From contig JAHREC010000018.1 of NCBI GenBank assembly GCA_020081605.1, positions 4,836,001-4,900,000 on the forward strand: a stretch of 64,000 bases of DNA, read 5' to 3'. Under the pieces are notes generated by a model. It searched no databases. It was not told where the DNA came from and saw only the letters and a list, made by a program, of their open reading frames with translations. Numbering within the stretch: position 1 is the stretch's first letter; each line of letters starts with the position of its first letter. The DNA comes from Albifimbria verrucaria. Its lineage: Eukaryota; Ascomycota; Sordariomycetes; Hypocreales; Stachybotryaceae. The position numbers and the translations under genes were made by a program. Below, one piece after another: positions 49,001-60,746 of the stretch.

Positions 49001-52000
49001 ATGAAGCTGACTCAGACGCTTGGTAACCTGTTGTCTTGTGCCACCATAATCACCACGGCACTTGCGCAGGAGGATTGGCCCCTTCACGACAATGGACTGA
49101 ATAAGGTCGTCCAATGGTGAGATGGCCATATCCAACCCTTGCTGCTCAATCCTGCTAACGAAACTCCTAGGGACCATTACAGTGTGCAGATCAACGGCCA
49201 GAGGGTGTTTCTCTGGACTGGAGAGGTAATGGGAGTCCCAACACCAAAACATGAGATGAGACTAACCGTCACAGCTACATCTTTGGCGGATCCCGGTTCC
49301 AGAGCTTTGGGCCGACATTTTGCAGAAGATCAAGGCAGCAGGGTAAGCAAGTGCTCGGATCTAGTATGTCTCATGTCCTGCTGACTGGATTTTGGTGCAG
49401 TTTCAACGGCATAGGGCTCTACGAACACTGGGGTAGGGCTAGATTTGTCGCTTCTGCTCCTGGATATGACTGCTAACATACGACAATAGGCTGGCATGCA
49501 CCCAACAATGAAACCCTAGACTTCAACTCCGGGGCACATGACTTTGCCAAAATTTTCGACATTGCAAAAGAACTTGGTCTCTACATCATATACCGGCCAG
49601 GTCCCTACAGTAATGCTGAGGCAAATGGCGGTGGGTTCCCAGGATGGCTTACGACTGGCGAGTATGGCCCCTTCGTGATGATGACCCCAGATACACTGCT
49701 GCGTGGACACGATACTCTGGAGCTGTAGCCGAGTATGTCAAACCGCACCTCATCACTAATGGTGGACCTGTGATCTTCTGGCAACTGGAAAACGAGTACG
49801 GAGTGCAATTCCTTAACCCAGACCTGCGTACGCCAAACCAAAGCGCAATCAATTACATGGAGTTACTAGACAAGAATCATCGTGGCTGGGATATCGATGT
49901 TCCATTCACTGCCAACAACCCCAACATGTGGTCACGGTCTTGGTCCAAGGACTTTTCTGACGTTGGCGGCGAGGCTGATGTCTATGGCCTTGATCACTAC
50001 CCTGCCTGCTGGACGTGCAACTTGAATCAATGCCTTGCAGTGAATGGCGCGGTCGAGCCATATACCGTTTTCGACTACTACACCCATTTTATGGAAGTGT
50101 CCCGGACTCAGCCTTCGTTCCTCATGGAGTTTCAGGGCGGTTCATTCAACCCTTGGGACGGCCCAGCTGGAGGCTGCGGCGAGAACATGGGACCTGATTG
50201 GGTTAACTTGTTCTTCCGCCACAATCTGGCTCAAAAGGTGACAGCGGTGAATATTTACATGCTGTATGGCGGCACAAACTGGGGAAATATTGGCTTCCCT
50301 GAGGTCGGCACGAGTTACGACTACAGTTCCCCGATTCACGAGAGCAGGCTTATTGGAGACAAGTACTCGGAGACAAAGCTCTTTGGCCTCTTCATGCGTG
50401 TTGCACGAGACTTTGCAAAGGTTGAACGCGTGGGCAACAGCACCGACTATTCCACGGATTCAGCAATCTACGCTACCGAGTTGAGGAACCCTGACACAAA
50501 CGGCGCTTTCTACGTCACCCGTCACGAATACTCCCCATCCACTGAGCATACCAAGTTTCGCCTACATGTCTCGACCAGTATCGGCAAGTTGACGGTGCCC
50601 AAATTCGGCTCGATTACTCTGAACGGTATTCAGTCAAAGACAGTGGTCACCGACTTTGCTATTGGCTCATCCGGCAAAAAGCTCATCTATTCCACTGCGG
50701 AAATTCTAACAATTTCCGACTTATCGGATCGCCAAATTATCGTCTTCTGGGCCCCTGAAGGCGAGACTGGTGAGTTCCTGTTGAAGGGTGCCGGCAAGGT
50801 CAATGTTGCCAAAGGCTGCGGGCTGGCTTCCAAGGTCAGTGGAGAGGATGGTCTAACCGTCGCATTCACCGTACACAAAAAGCCCTTGGTCTTGGACTTT
50901 GACAACGGCGTGCAAGCTGTGATTGTGGATAGAGACACCGCATACCGATTCTGGGCACCAACTCTGGACAACAGTCCATTGGCATGGGAGAATACCACAG
51001 GTAAGGTTCATCGCCCTGAAGATCATGCTGTAAACTGACGGCGGGCCTCTATAGTTCTTGTACGCGGTCCATATCTTGTCCGTGGTTCAAAGATTGAGGA
51101 TGACACCATTCATATTAACGGCGACTGGTTGGAGGAAACCGAAATCGAGATCTGGGCTCGCCAAGGAGTTGACAAGGCAACATTTAACGGAGCTGAACTC
51201 GATGTGAAACAAACTAAGTATGGTACACTGATTGCCTCTCTTGCGCCAGCACAAGCTTCCATTGAGAGCGTTCAGACTTCCCTGCCTCCTTTGACGGAAT
51301 GGAAGGTGGCCAACGGATTGCCCGAGATAGCTGCGGACTATGATGATTCCAAATGGGCTGGTAAGTTGAGCTATCGCCTTTACCTCCAAAGAATAGCGAT
51401 GATAACTGAGGCTTTTAGATGCCGACCATATGACCACATCCCATCCTGTTCCACCTGACACATTTCCTGTACTATTTGCGGACGAATATGGATACCAAGC
51501 TGGGAATCTTCTTTGGCGCGGCCGCTTCAATGCAACAGATGGGGACGTCCCGACTTCAGTCTACCTACGCGTCATTGGTGGACTTGCGAGTGGATTCTCT
51601 GCCTACCTCAACGGCAAGTTCTTGGGTGCTTGGCAGGGCAGCATGTTGAACAAGACAGGAGAACTGTCTGCCAACTTCCCCAATGGCACGGTGAAGACGA
51701 ACGCAGAAAATGTGCTATTTGTGATTCAGGACACTATGGGCAAGGAACAACGCGAGGCAGCACTGGATCCTCGTGGTATTTTGACCGCAACGCTGACCAC
51801 CGTATCTGGTTCTGAGGCTGATTTCTCATCCTGGAAAGTGGCTGGAAATGCTGGCGGCAATCACCTGTTGGATCCTGTCCGAGGAACATACAACGAAGGT
51901 GGTCTTCACGCGGAACGGCTGGGCTGGCACTTGCCTGGGTTCGACGACAGTGAATGGGAGTCAGCTTTGCCAGGCGACGGCTTCAAAGGGGCCACGGCAC

Positions 52001-52417
52001 GTTTCTATCGTACCGTTGTGCCGTTGGATCTACCTCGCAACCACGACATTAGTCTAGCCTTCGAACTGCGTCCTCCTCATCGAGCTAAGCTTCGTGCCCA
52101 GCTCTATGTCAATGGGTATCAGTATGGAAAGATCATTCCATTCATTGGGAATGAAATTCAATTTCCCGGTGAGTCTCCTTTACTGTCTCTTTTATGCCTT
52201 TCGGCCAAGCGTGCTAATTAGTGGCTAAGTGATTCCTGGAATCCTCGACTACCATGGAGACAATACCATCGGTCTGAGTGTGTGGGCCTTGGACGAAGCT
52301 GGCGGTGCCGTGGAAGTGAGCTGGAAGGTGCTTGGAGTACATCAATCATCCTATGATCTCTCGTTTGACAGCAAGTACTTGAGGTCCGATTGGACAGACC
52401 GTAGCGAATATGCCTGA
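49001..52417 (+). CDS. Secreted beta-galactosidase, GH35 (one C-run loss)
   Basis: Releases galactose from beta-galactosides, including the oligosaccharides produced by GH53. Eight exons: 49001-49116, 49171-49225, 49275-49342, 49401-49432, 49490-51000, 51055-51360, 51419-52168 and 52230-52417. They give about 1008 residues, the size of fungal LacA-type enzymes. A signal peptide ([13 protein letters not shown]) is followed by [19 protein letters not shown]. The acid/base Glu is in WQLENEYG (about residue 193) and the nucleophile in LMEFQGG (about 302). The C-terminal half holds the beta-sandwich domains ([32 protein letters not shown]). One C is missing in the run at 49669-49672 ([13 protein letters not shown]). 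Family and size are clear. Confidence 0.94.
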
Positions 52418-52818
52418 AAAGGAATTGGGCCGGCATTGACGAGGGCCGCTTCTTAAATTCTTTAGTACGCGATACTAGTTTAAAATACATGGTGCTTCTA
52501 CCCAACTCACGAGATATGCATCCAAGCAGATGTAGATTATGTCCTCCTTTGAAATGGACGCATCGAATGAGACTTAAGGACAGAAATATCGTGATAACAC
52601 GCTACAATACATTAACAAAGTAGTGTGTTATCTTCATTTTAGCACCATGACCTTTGAAAAGAATATCTTAACGGTAATGTAGATGTAGCTACTGCCCTTA
52701 ACACTCTGTGGAATGGTATAGAAAGAACAAGGGCTGAACCCAAGGACACTCAAGCCTTATTATACCCTCAAACATACAAACCACTTAATTCTATAGAAAT
52801 AATGTAACTCTGGATTAT
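52418..52818. other. Convergent spacer
   Basis: AT-rich spacer between the GH35 gene and the dehydratase; no gene. Confidence 0.6.
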
Positions 52819-54127
52819 CTACCATTCTCTAATCTCACCACAAGGGCCCCTGAATTCTGGTGTCACCCAAGCCTCGGACCCGGCGGATAGCTTCCTCACC
52901 TGCGCCTCGTCTATCTCAATGCCTAGGCCAGGTCCAGAAAGCAGCTCTATATGTCCATCTTTCACATTCCAGACTTGAGGGTTGTGGATATATGAAGTTA
53001 TATCTTGTCCTGTATTGTTGTAGTGCATCCCAAGACTCATTTCCTGGATTGCGAAATTCGGCGTCGCGGCATCAACCTGAACGTTGGCGGCCAATGCAAT
53101 TGGGCCCAGAGGACAATGAGGAGCCAACGCGACATCATATAATTCACACAATGCGGCAATCCGTTTCATTTCTGAGATGCCGCCCACGTGGCAGATATCT
53201 GGCTGTAGAACATCGACGCAGCCGGCTTCCAAAAGGGCCGGACATCCCAACGGCTGTAGAGACGCTCGCCAAGAGCAATCGGAACGTCTGTCAGCTGAGA
53301 CATCTGCTTTATAGCATCGATATTCTCTGACAAAAGAGGCTCTTCAAAGAAAAATGGTTCGAGTGGCTCAAGGGCCTTTGCCAGCTGCTTTGCCATGGGC
53401 TTGTGCACCCGCCCGTGAAAGTCGATTGCAACATCCAAACCGACCGCTTTCACAAGCTTTAAACGGTCCACAACTTCATTAACGATTGATGGGGAATCAA
53501 GCCAGCACGTGTCTGCGGTTCCGTTCATCTTTACAGTATGGAAGCCCTGCTCCTTCCGGGCCCGTCTGGAATGGTGCAGTGTCAGTATTTGAAAGCTGGA
53601 CGTCCCGACATGGTAGAATAACGTACGCTTGTTCCTCGACCTCGCTAGGCCTATCTCCACCTATCCAAGAGTACACACGGATTTTGTTTCTCAGCTTTCC
53701 GCCCAGGAGTTGATAGATGGGAACACCCAGTTTTCTAGCTGCACGGGTCATTAGCATGGGCTGTCCTTGGGAGAACCGTCGTCTGGCGCACCTTTCAAAT
53801 CCCACAGGGCAATATCAATCCCGGACAAGGCACTCATAAAAACAGGGCCTCCACGATAGAAACTTGTCCGCCATGACATTTGCCAGATGTTTTCGATGTC
53901 ACTAGGGTCTGATCAGTATGTTGGAGGTACAGTACGATGGCGGAATGGTTACTCTGCGTCAAGCCCGCAATATCTCTTAAACCACGCATCCAGACATCCT
54001 TCTACAGCATTTGTGTGGCCCTCTAGGGATGCCTCGCCCCATCCAACATGGCCATCTTCATCTGTTATTTTGACAAGCAGCCAGCGAGGGGCACCCGAAA
54101 ATACTCCATTGTTGCTATTTTCCCCAT
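52819..54127 (-). CDS. D-galactonate dehydratase, DgoD-like enolase superfamily (two C-run losses)
   Basis: Removes water from D-galactonate to give 2-keto-3-deoxy-D-galactonate. Exons are 54127-53953, 53901-53792, 53738-53627 and 53565-52819, about 381 residues, the length of bacterial DgoD (382). It reads like DgoD throughout: [120 protein letters not shown] and [10 protein letters not shown]. These include the metal-binding Asp/Glu residues and the catalytic His positions. One C is lost near 54091-54094 and one near 53237-53240. The sequence is closer to DgoD than to the L-galactonate dehydratases of the fungal galacturonate pathway, judging from these motifs. Divergent from the aldolase gene. 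Confidence 0.93.
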
Positions 54128-54919
54128 TTTAAGTGATTGGTTGGCCAAGAAGATGATGTGAAAAGTCGTATACCCAAGGTATCCCACGGAGGAGGTATAG
54201 TGTCTGGCGGAAGCAAGTGAGCGACACACCTTCGCGCATCAATATTACACGAGAAAAGCTATCAAAGATTAAGAAGCACTCCACGAATGCTGAAGGCGGT
54301 GCAAAGAAAGACCGAGGTGCGCGAGGCCCGGCAACCAACTACAGCTTCTCCAAAAATGCCCCATGATGATGATGATGATGATTGCCTTGTCCTATGCCAC
54401 GCCTTAACAAGCTTACGGAGCATCTGCGAAGCTTCGCTTTGCTTGGCTCTTGTGCATTGCGCAGTGGAGCTTTTCATGAGACGGAGGACGCTAGTACAAG
54501 CATATCCGTCCGTGGTGTTGACGGATAACGGAAAAGCAGGGGTTTAGAATGGAGGCACGGAAGCACCGAGTGTCGCCGTCCCGTCTTGCCCCGCTGCGGA
54601 GTGCCGAACGGGTACACTAAACGAACTTGGTGATTCGGGTTTAGACCAGATTCAAGGGCCCCAGGCCCTGCTGCATGCCGTTGGAACCAGTAACTGACAG
54701 TAGCTGCCAGTTGGACAATGTCCTGAAACGAAGCTTGTAAGCCATTACCGAGTCTTGAAAGTCTTTACCCATGGCATCACGAGATAACAGTCGCAAACAT
54801 GCCGGGGGTTGGGGGTTAGACTAGACTATTAAACCATAGAAGAAGCCGTCTTCAAGGTCATCCTGGTAGCTACGGCCACACTACGGAGTACCAGGGCCTA
54901 TACCAGCGGCACGTCAAAG
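54128..54919. promoter_or_regulatory. Divergent promoter of dehydratase and aldolase
   Basis: A 792-base spacer between two consecutive pathway steps transcribed apart. It contains the inverted pair TATCCGTC (54503-54510) and GACGGATA (54520-54527), and a CGG-N4-CCG (54597-54606). A (GAT)n microsatellite lies near 54364-54381. Confidence 0.6.
54503..54528. promoter_or_regulatory. Inverted pair TATCCGTC/GACGGATA with ACGGATAA
   Basis: Arms at 54503-54510 and 54520-54527 with a 9-base spacer; the right arm continues as ACGGATAA (54521-54528). This is the same half-site seen at 45171 and 45264. Confidence 0.5.
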
Positions 54920-56019
54920 ATGGCCCCAAGCAAGGAGACCCTACCCATACCACCTTTGGGCGTTTTTGTCCCAGTACCCACGTTCTTCAGGCCTGCTACA
55001 GGCTCCGAGTCTGAAGCCGAGGTAGACATTGATGCGCAAGTCAGACACAGCATATTCCTAGCCAACTCGGGAATCACGGGCTTGGTTCTGCTTGGGTCGA
55101 CCGGAGAAGCCATTCATCTCTCAAGCCATGAACGCGCCCGTCTGGTTGCTAGTGTAAAGGAAGGTCTTGAGGAGGCCGGTTTCCCGGATTATCCCATAAT
55201 GGCCGGTGTGCTCACCAACGGTATTGGGGAGACATTAGATTGGTTAAACGACTACGCCCAAGCAGGCGCACAATGGGGCCTTGTACTGACACCTGGTTAC
55301 TTTGGCAAAGCAGTGACCCAGCAGAGCATTGAGGAGTGGTATACTCGTGTCGCTGAGAAGAGTCCTCTGCCAATCGTAATGTACGGCCCCGATCCATTCC
55401 ACATCTCTACCATGTCATTATAACTTCAGATCCCAGTTACAACTATCCGGGGTGACAAACCAGGTTCTTGTCGAACCGGACACTTATGAGAAACTAGCGC
55501 GCAATCCAAAAATTGTTGGATGTAAAATGTAAAGTCCCCATCTCCGAAATTTACCGTCATGCACTAATGGCTATGTCACTCAGGTCTCATGGCGATGTTT
55601 CGTTGCATGTCCAAGTTTCCCTTGATCCGCGAATTGATCACTCCGAATTCCGCGTCTACAGTGGCTTTGGCCAGCAACTTGGACCCATCGTCCTATTCGG
55701 AGCAGCCGGCGTCATCGATGGCCTCGCTTCATTCTACCCCAAGACGGTTGTAAAACTCATGCAACTTTCACAAGAGAGGCCGAACACGACCAGCGAGTGG
55801 GAAGAGATTCGACGACTACAATACGCCGTTAGCCGCGCCGAAGAATACATAGTGAAGACTGGCATAATTGGTATCCGCGAAGGGATCATACGCCTAACAG
55901 GTATTGGAGGTTTGGAGGGAGGGAGACTTCCTCTGAAGGGTAGGGTTCCGGAGGAAACATGGAGCAATCTCCACGATCTCCTGCTGGCAGACATAGAGAA
56001 GTTAGAGAGATCGCTGTGA
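54920..56019 (+). CDS. DapA-family 2-keto-3-deoxy-acid aldolase (one G-run loss)
   Basis: A class I aldolase of the DHDPS/NAL family, about 329 residues, predicted to split 2-keto-3-deoxygalactonate into pyruvate and D-glyceraldehyde. Exons are 54920-55380, 55437-55528 and 55584-56019. It starts with a pyruvate-binding loop typical of the family (LGSTGEAIHLS, residues near 60). The active-site Tyr lies in YNYPGVTNQ, and the Schiff-base Lys is the one in IVGCK, immediately before the third exon (SHGDVSLHVQVS). One G is lost in the run near 55449-55452 within YNYPGV. The family also contains dihydrodipicolinate synthase, N-acetylneuraminate lyase and the fungal L-KDGal aldolase of galacturonate catabolism, so the exact stereochemistry is inferred from the adjacent galactonate dehydratase. 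Confidence 0.85.
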
Positions 56020-56447
56020 TGGGGTTTCTAGAAAACCGTTACCATCACTTCCTAAGTTATCCCAGTACCACCATTGAGTAGGTGCTTGCTCAAGTCACCA
56101 AGATGAAGTCTCGCTTGGAGGTGTTTTATAATGAATGCAAAGGAAACCCGGAAACAGTTGGCTCCATGGTGCCACAAGCCACATGGTTATTGGGGGAGAA
56201 TATGGAGGGAAAGGGTGCGGGGTCCCAGGGTTCCTCCTACTGTAATCATCATCTTACAGTAGACTACAGTACTGTCATTTAATACAGCTTGGGAACGACA
56301 CGCCCCGGGAAAGACCCCCACATTGCCCCGTGATCTACGCACGCATATTTCCCCACCTCTTTGTGTGGACCGATATCGTCTGAACTTCTCTACTATAGAT
56401 TCTGCTTCATTACCCAGGTTTGCTCCGCCATTCCCAAGCCTCTATAT
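56020..56447. other. Intergenic, promoter of the regulator gene
   Basis: Spacer between the aldolase and the transcription factor, both on the plus strand. No gene; no copy of the ACGGATAA word was noticed. Confidence 0.5.
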
Positions 56448-58749
56448 ATGGAGCTGAACCCAACCTTCTCGCATAACTACCAAGTGGAACCCTACACTTC
56501 TGACGCCCTTCCACTCATGCAACAACAAGCATGGGACAGCAATAGGGTACGCGTTTCTCGGGCTTGTGACAGGTGCAAACGGTGGGAACCACACGCATTC
56601 CGTCCGAGGGTGAGACATACTGATCATTCCATATTGAGTTCAGGAGGAAGATCCGCTGCACGGGAACCCAGCCGTGTGCCATATGTCTGCGGGCCAGCGC
56701 GGATTGCCTCTACTCGGCGCCATACACAAGGGAAGACAGCCTCCCATAACCCGCCTCTCCCATCGCCGCTCGCCTAGAGGCGTTTCAAAACAAGCTCCCG
56801 CTTCAAATGGCAACTCTAACCCGGAGGTCCAGCAAGCATCCCAGGTGCCAGCAAACACGGTGCCAACTCGGGATGCCGACGCTCTGGAACCTCCGTCACG
56901 GGCATCGCCGGAACTTAGCCAGATGGATCTAGAAGGTCATTACGTCGGTCCAGCATCTGGAGTCTCATTTCTTCTTCGAATCCAGAAAAAGCTACACCGC
57001 ACAACATCCAACTTCACCTTTGGTGACATTCCATTGCCGGAGTTTGATCCCACATTCTGTGTTATGCTCTCGAAAGAGGACACTTCTGGTCTACTGCGAA
57101 GATATTTTGACTTCACAGTACCCGTTGATCGGTTCCTCCACAGGCCGACATTAGAGAAATGGCTTAACGAATTCCACGACACAATGGGTGCTATGGCAGA
57201 TGACGATAAAGCTCCGGCCCGGAGGGCTGTTTTGTGGATGATCTTTGCCTTGGCTCAGGAGCATATGAGCAACGAATCGGCGGCGACTAATACCAATAAA
57301 AGGTACGGCAGTACGATCCTCTCCTAAGCTATCGTAACAGAAGGTAACATTACTCTAGCACTCGCTACTTTCTTGCAGCAGACTATCAACTCTCCAAGGA
57401 GCGAGGTTCAGTCAGCCTTACTATCGTCCAGGCGCGCCTATGTCAATGTCTTTGGCTTCTCTCAAGGTCCCGGATAAATCACTGCTGGAGCCTCTTTGGA
57501 ACGGCGGCTCGCCTCGCACTGGCAATTGGTCTTCACCGAAATCGGCAGCCTGATTTTGGCAGTGGTATCACAAATGTCGAAATCGAGTGTCGCAAGCGAA
57601 CCTTTTGGAACGCCTACTGCCTTGACAACTATCTTAGTATCGCTCTTGGGCGGCCTAGGATATTCCATGACGAAGATATAGACCAAGAGCTTCCGTCCTG
57701 CCTTGATGATGATTAAATCGAAAAGGGTCCAGCTGCGCAGCACTTTGGTGGTGGTCAATCTTCTATGCTCGCACCCGTCGCCTACTTCAAGTATGTTTCA
57801 TCGCTCTATCATTCCACACTCCTGGCTAAATCAAGGCCCCCATAGGCTCTCCCGGACAGTGAGCATGATACTAAGGGATTTGTACTCCATCCGTCCGCCA
57901 TCCACAGCGGATCGATGTGCCCTTACTGCCAAATACTCGCAGTGTCTCAAGAGCTGGCGAACAGAAATCCCTCGCTTTCTCGATGCAGAGCATATGGACA
58001 CCGCTGTGTTGATGCCAATCTTTCGACGTCAACGGAATGCCTTAAACCTTGCATATTGGCATACCGTTATCCTTCTCAATCGGCATTTCCTCTTGAGTAA
58101 CTTTGCACGCCTACAACAAGACGTCAGGAGTAAGCGAGAGAGTCCGCACAAAGTGCAGATTGAAGAAGGTGTGAAAGAGTGCTTAAAAGCAGCGATGAGT
58201 ATCGTGGATCGTGTGAACGACCTGACGCAGTCTGGACAAATGTTTCAATCTTTTGGGTAACACAATTTGATTCATTCCCTCAGATATCAAGTCCCTTACT
58301 AACCTGAGTAATAATAGTTCACTTGTTATTTTGCCTTTTCCGCGGTGGTTATCCTTCATGTCTATGTCATCCAGCAGGCATCTTCTTCGTCGACTGGGTT
58401 TGATGATTATCTTTCTGCGGCAGCCCGATGTCAGAACCAGATGGCCAGCATCGCCGAACCAGGGTCGCTAACTTCGCGATACTGTCTTGTACTTGAGGAG
58501 TTGCGCCTTGAAGCAATGAGGCTAATCGAGAAGCAGACAATTTTAGAACAGATGGGGCATGAAAACCACGCAATAGCTATAGCTGCAGGGATGCACGGCG
58601 ACACTTCAGCTCTAAATGGCAATGGAGCGACGGCAGCGATGATGGTAAATTACGGTAATGGAGACACTATGGATTTCTACACAAGCCCTGGCAGCTCAGT
58701 AGCAGATATTGCGAGCTGGATAGAGTTTGAGTCGATGGTGAGTAATTAA
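56448..58749 (+). CDS. Zn2Cys6 transcription factor (two base losses, one in-frame TAA)
   Basis: The candidate regulator of the cluster, about 689 residues. Exons are 56448-56581, 56644-57302, 57359-57790, 57846-58256 and 58318-58749. The DNA-binding domain is CDRCKRRKIRC then QPCAICLRASADC, with Cys at 40, 43, 50, 56, 59 and 66 in the C-x2-C-x6-C-x5-C-x2-C-x6-C spacing, split by intron 1. The middle (about 200-520) is a fungal-specific regulatory domain: ARLALAIGLHRNRQ, ECRKRTFWNAYCLDNYLSIALGRPRI and NLAYWHTVILLNRHFLL. One G is lost near 56730 and one T near 58251-58254. Codon 57714-57716 is an in-frame TAA after CLDDD, with coding continuing after it and no splice way around it. Its location among the pathway genes suggests local control. 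Confidence 0.82.
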
Positions 58750-58846
58750 GGACCGATGTTGATCACATTAGACTCATATCAGGCATCTAGGTTGTTCCAG
58801 GCGTCGGAGGCTTTGAAACCGTATTATACCCCTAATAGTCTACTGG

Positions 58847-60746
58847 TCAAACAATAGATGACTCAAGGCCTTCCAAGATGCAAAGGACTCCTTCTGCGCC
58901 TGGGTCTGGAACCTTATTCCACGCCTCTTGCTCAACATACACCGCCCTACCCAGGGAAGCCTTCATGCCCTTTGTGGCCTCAACCCCGGCTCTGGCGGCA
59001 GATACAGCGTCTTTCAATGTAGAACCGGCAGCCAGCGATTTAACAAAGGGCTCCAGTGCATCCATCATAGTTCGGTCTCCTTGTCGGGCTGGGGTAGCTT
59101 CTTGAAGCTTGGCCAACGCTGTAGATGCTACTTGAACCCATGAACTGGCCCCTAAAGTACCAGGCGAGGCAGTTCTGACCGCCGAAGCTAAAGCTGCGAA
59201 GAAGATGCCGTATATGGCACCAGAGGTTCCATCCATGTTGTTCTCAATTACCTCGGCCAAGTTCACCACGGTCCTGAGGGCATCATTGCTGATGTTTGGG
59301 GACTCAATGTATTCAAGGACGGCTTTCGCGCCTCGGGCAAGCGTGACACCACAATCTCCATCACCCACGTAACTGTCATGCTCTGTGATTCGTGGTTCTG
59401 CGCTGATAACATTGTTGCAAGCCGCTGTTACAGCAGCCTTAAAAACGTCTTGGGTCACTAAACCAACTTGTCAGTGCAGCTTGATTGAGTGGGACTAGAG
59501 GTGACGACATACGCAGGACTCCACTGGACGCTTGATCCAATCCGGCAGACTTATTCGGTTCAGTTTGCGACGTTTGCGATTCCTGGGCAAGATCTGGGGT
59601 TTGAATTGTCGTTGAACCTCCCCAGCCGGGTGCATCAGTTGGCGATTTGATGTACTCCAGGATGTCAGGGTTCGCTTTTAGAAGGGTTATGCTGAACCCA
59701 GGGCCATTCAAGCTGGTCATGTATGCTCCTGATACCACAGAGCTGGGTCTGATTTTCCTCTCATCTGTTGAACACAAAAAGCTTTTAGCATGATTTGAAA
59801 CCGCCGTGATCGGCAGTTTGAGGCTTACCTAGCTGCTTGATAATATTTGTCGTAATTCCACTGAACTCAAGGGGTGACAAGCCGCCCAGGTTGTTGACCA
59901 GCAAGACGACATGCTCTGCATCCGAGAAGTCAACGTAACCTCTGTCCTTGTCATTGAAGTCAAGGAGACGGTCAAGCATGGTGTTGATCAGCGCCGGAAG
60001 TGGTGGTCGTGGGCTCAAGACTTGAGAGCCGGGTTCGTTGTGTATGCCCATGCCGAGCTCGACCTGGTCCTCATCGGAGCTTAGCAGTTTTTCTCTGCCA
60101 GGGATATATACATGATCCAGGGAGACGCCTATTGTCACCAGATTCTGCACAATCTCTTTTCCCAACTTGAGCACATCCGCCAGTGTGACTCCTGGTTGAG
60201 AGCTGTAGGCGCCAAGAATCTTGTGAACGAGGACTGTGCCCGCAAGCCCGCGCCTGCCAACCTTGCCGCTTCTCTCGCGCCCAATGGCCACATCATCGCC
60301 GACAACGAGGACCTCCACGGGGATACCCAAGCTTGCCTTGGCTTTCTCTGCCGCCAGGTGGAAATGGAAGACGTCGCCTGTATAGTTCTTGATGATGAGC
60401 AGAACTCCAGCAGGACGTGTGATGCGCTGAATTGCAGCGGTAATCTGAGCCACACTCGGAGACGCAAATATCGAGCCGGAGACTGCGGCTGTCAACATGC
60501 CCTTCCCTACGTAGCCTGCATGGGCCGGTTCATGGCCGGCGCCACCGCCTGACAATAATGCGACATGTTCATTTGGCAGACTCTTGCGCCAGATTGCTGA
60601 TAGAATGTCAATAAGCTATGAAAGATAATAGGTCCATGATACATACTCTTCTTGGACTTATCCAATACGAGGTCTGGCTGCGTCACAACGAGAGATTCCA
60701 AGGCGCCAAGCACCAGGCTTTCTGTTTCGTCATAAAAGGACTTCAT
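58847..60746 (-). CDS. Dihydroxyacetone/glyceraldehyde kinase, DhaK-DhaL fusion
   Basis: Phosphorylates dihydroxyacetone, and in several homologues also D-glyceraldehyde, with ATP. Exons are 60746-60647, 60596-59829, 59764-59513 and 59457-58847, giving 576 residues with no frame break. The DhaK domain (residues 1 to about 330) has SGGGAGHEPAHAGYVG, NYTGDVFHFHLAAEKAK and GMGIHNEPGSQ, where the His that binds the substrate covalently is expected. The DhaL domain (about 375-576) has the ADP-binding DGDCG (YVGDGDCGVTLARGAKAV) and NMDGTSGAIYGIFF. In this cluster it would convert the glyceraldehyde released by the aldolase to glyceraldehyde-3-phosphate and so link to glycolysis. Divergent from the lactonase gene. 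Confidence 0.93.

Noticed and set aside
52819..56019. Galacturonate catabolism (gaaB/gaaC pair)
   Set aside because: Dehydratase motifs match DgoD; the reductases of that pathway are absent; the neighbours are galactan-degrading enzymes.
6746..57716. Reassignment of TAG to an amino acid in this organism
   Set aside because: TAG is used as a normal terminator at the end of the MFS, oxygenase and lactonase genes.
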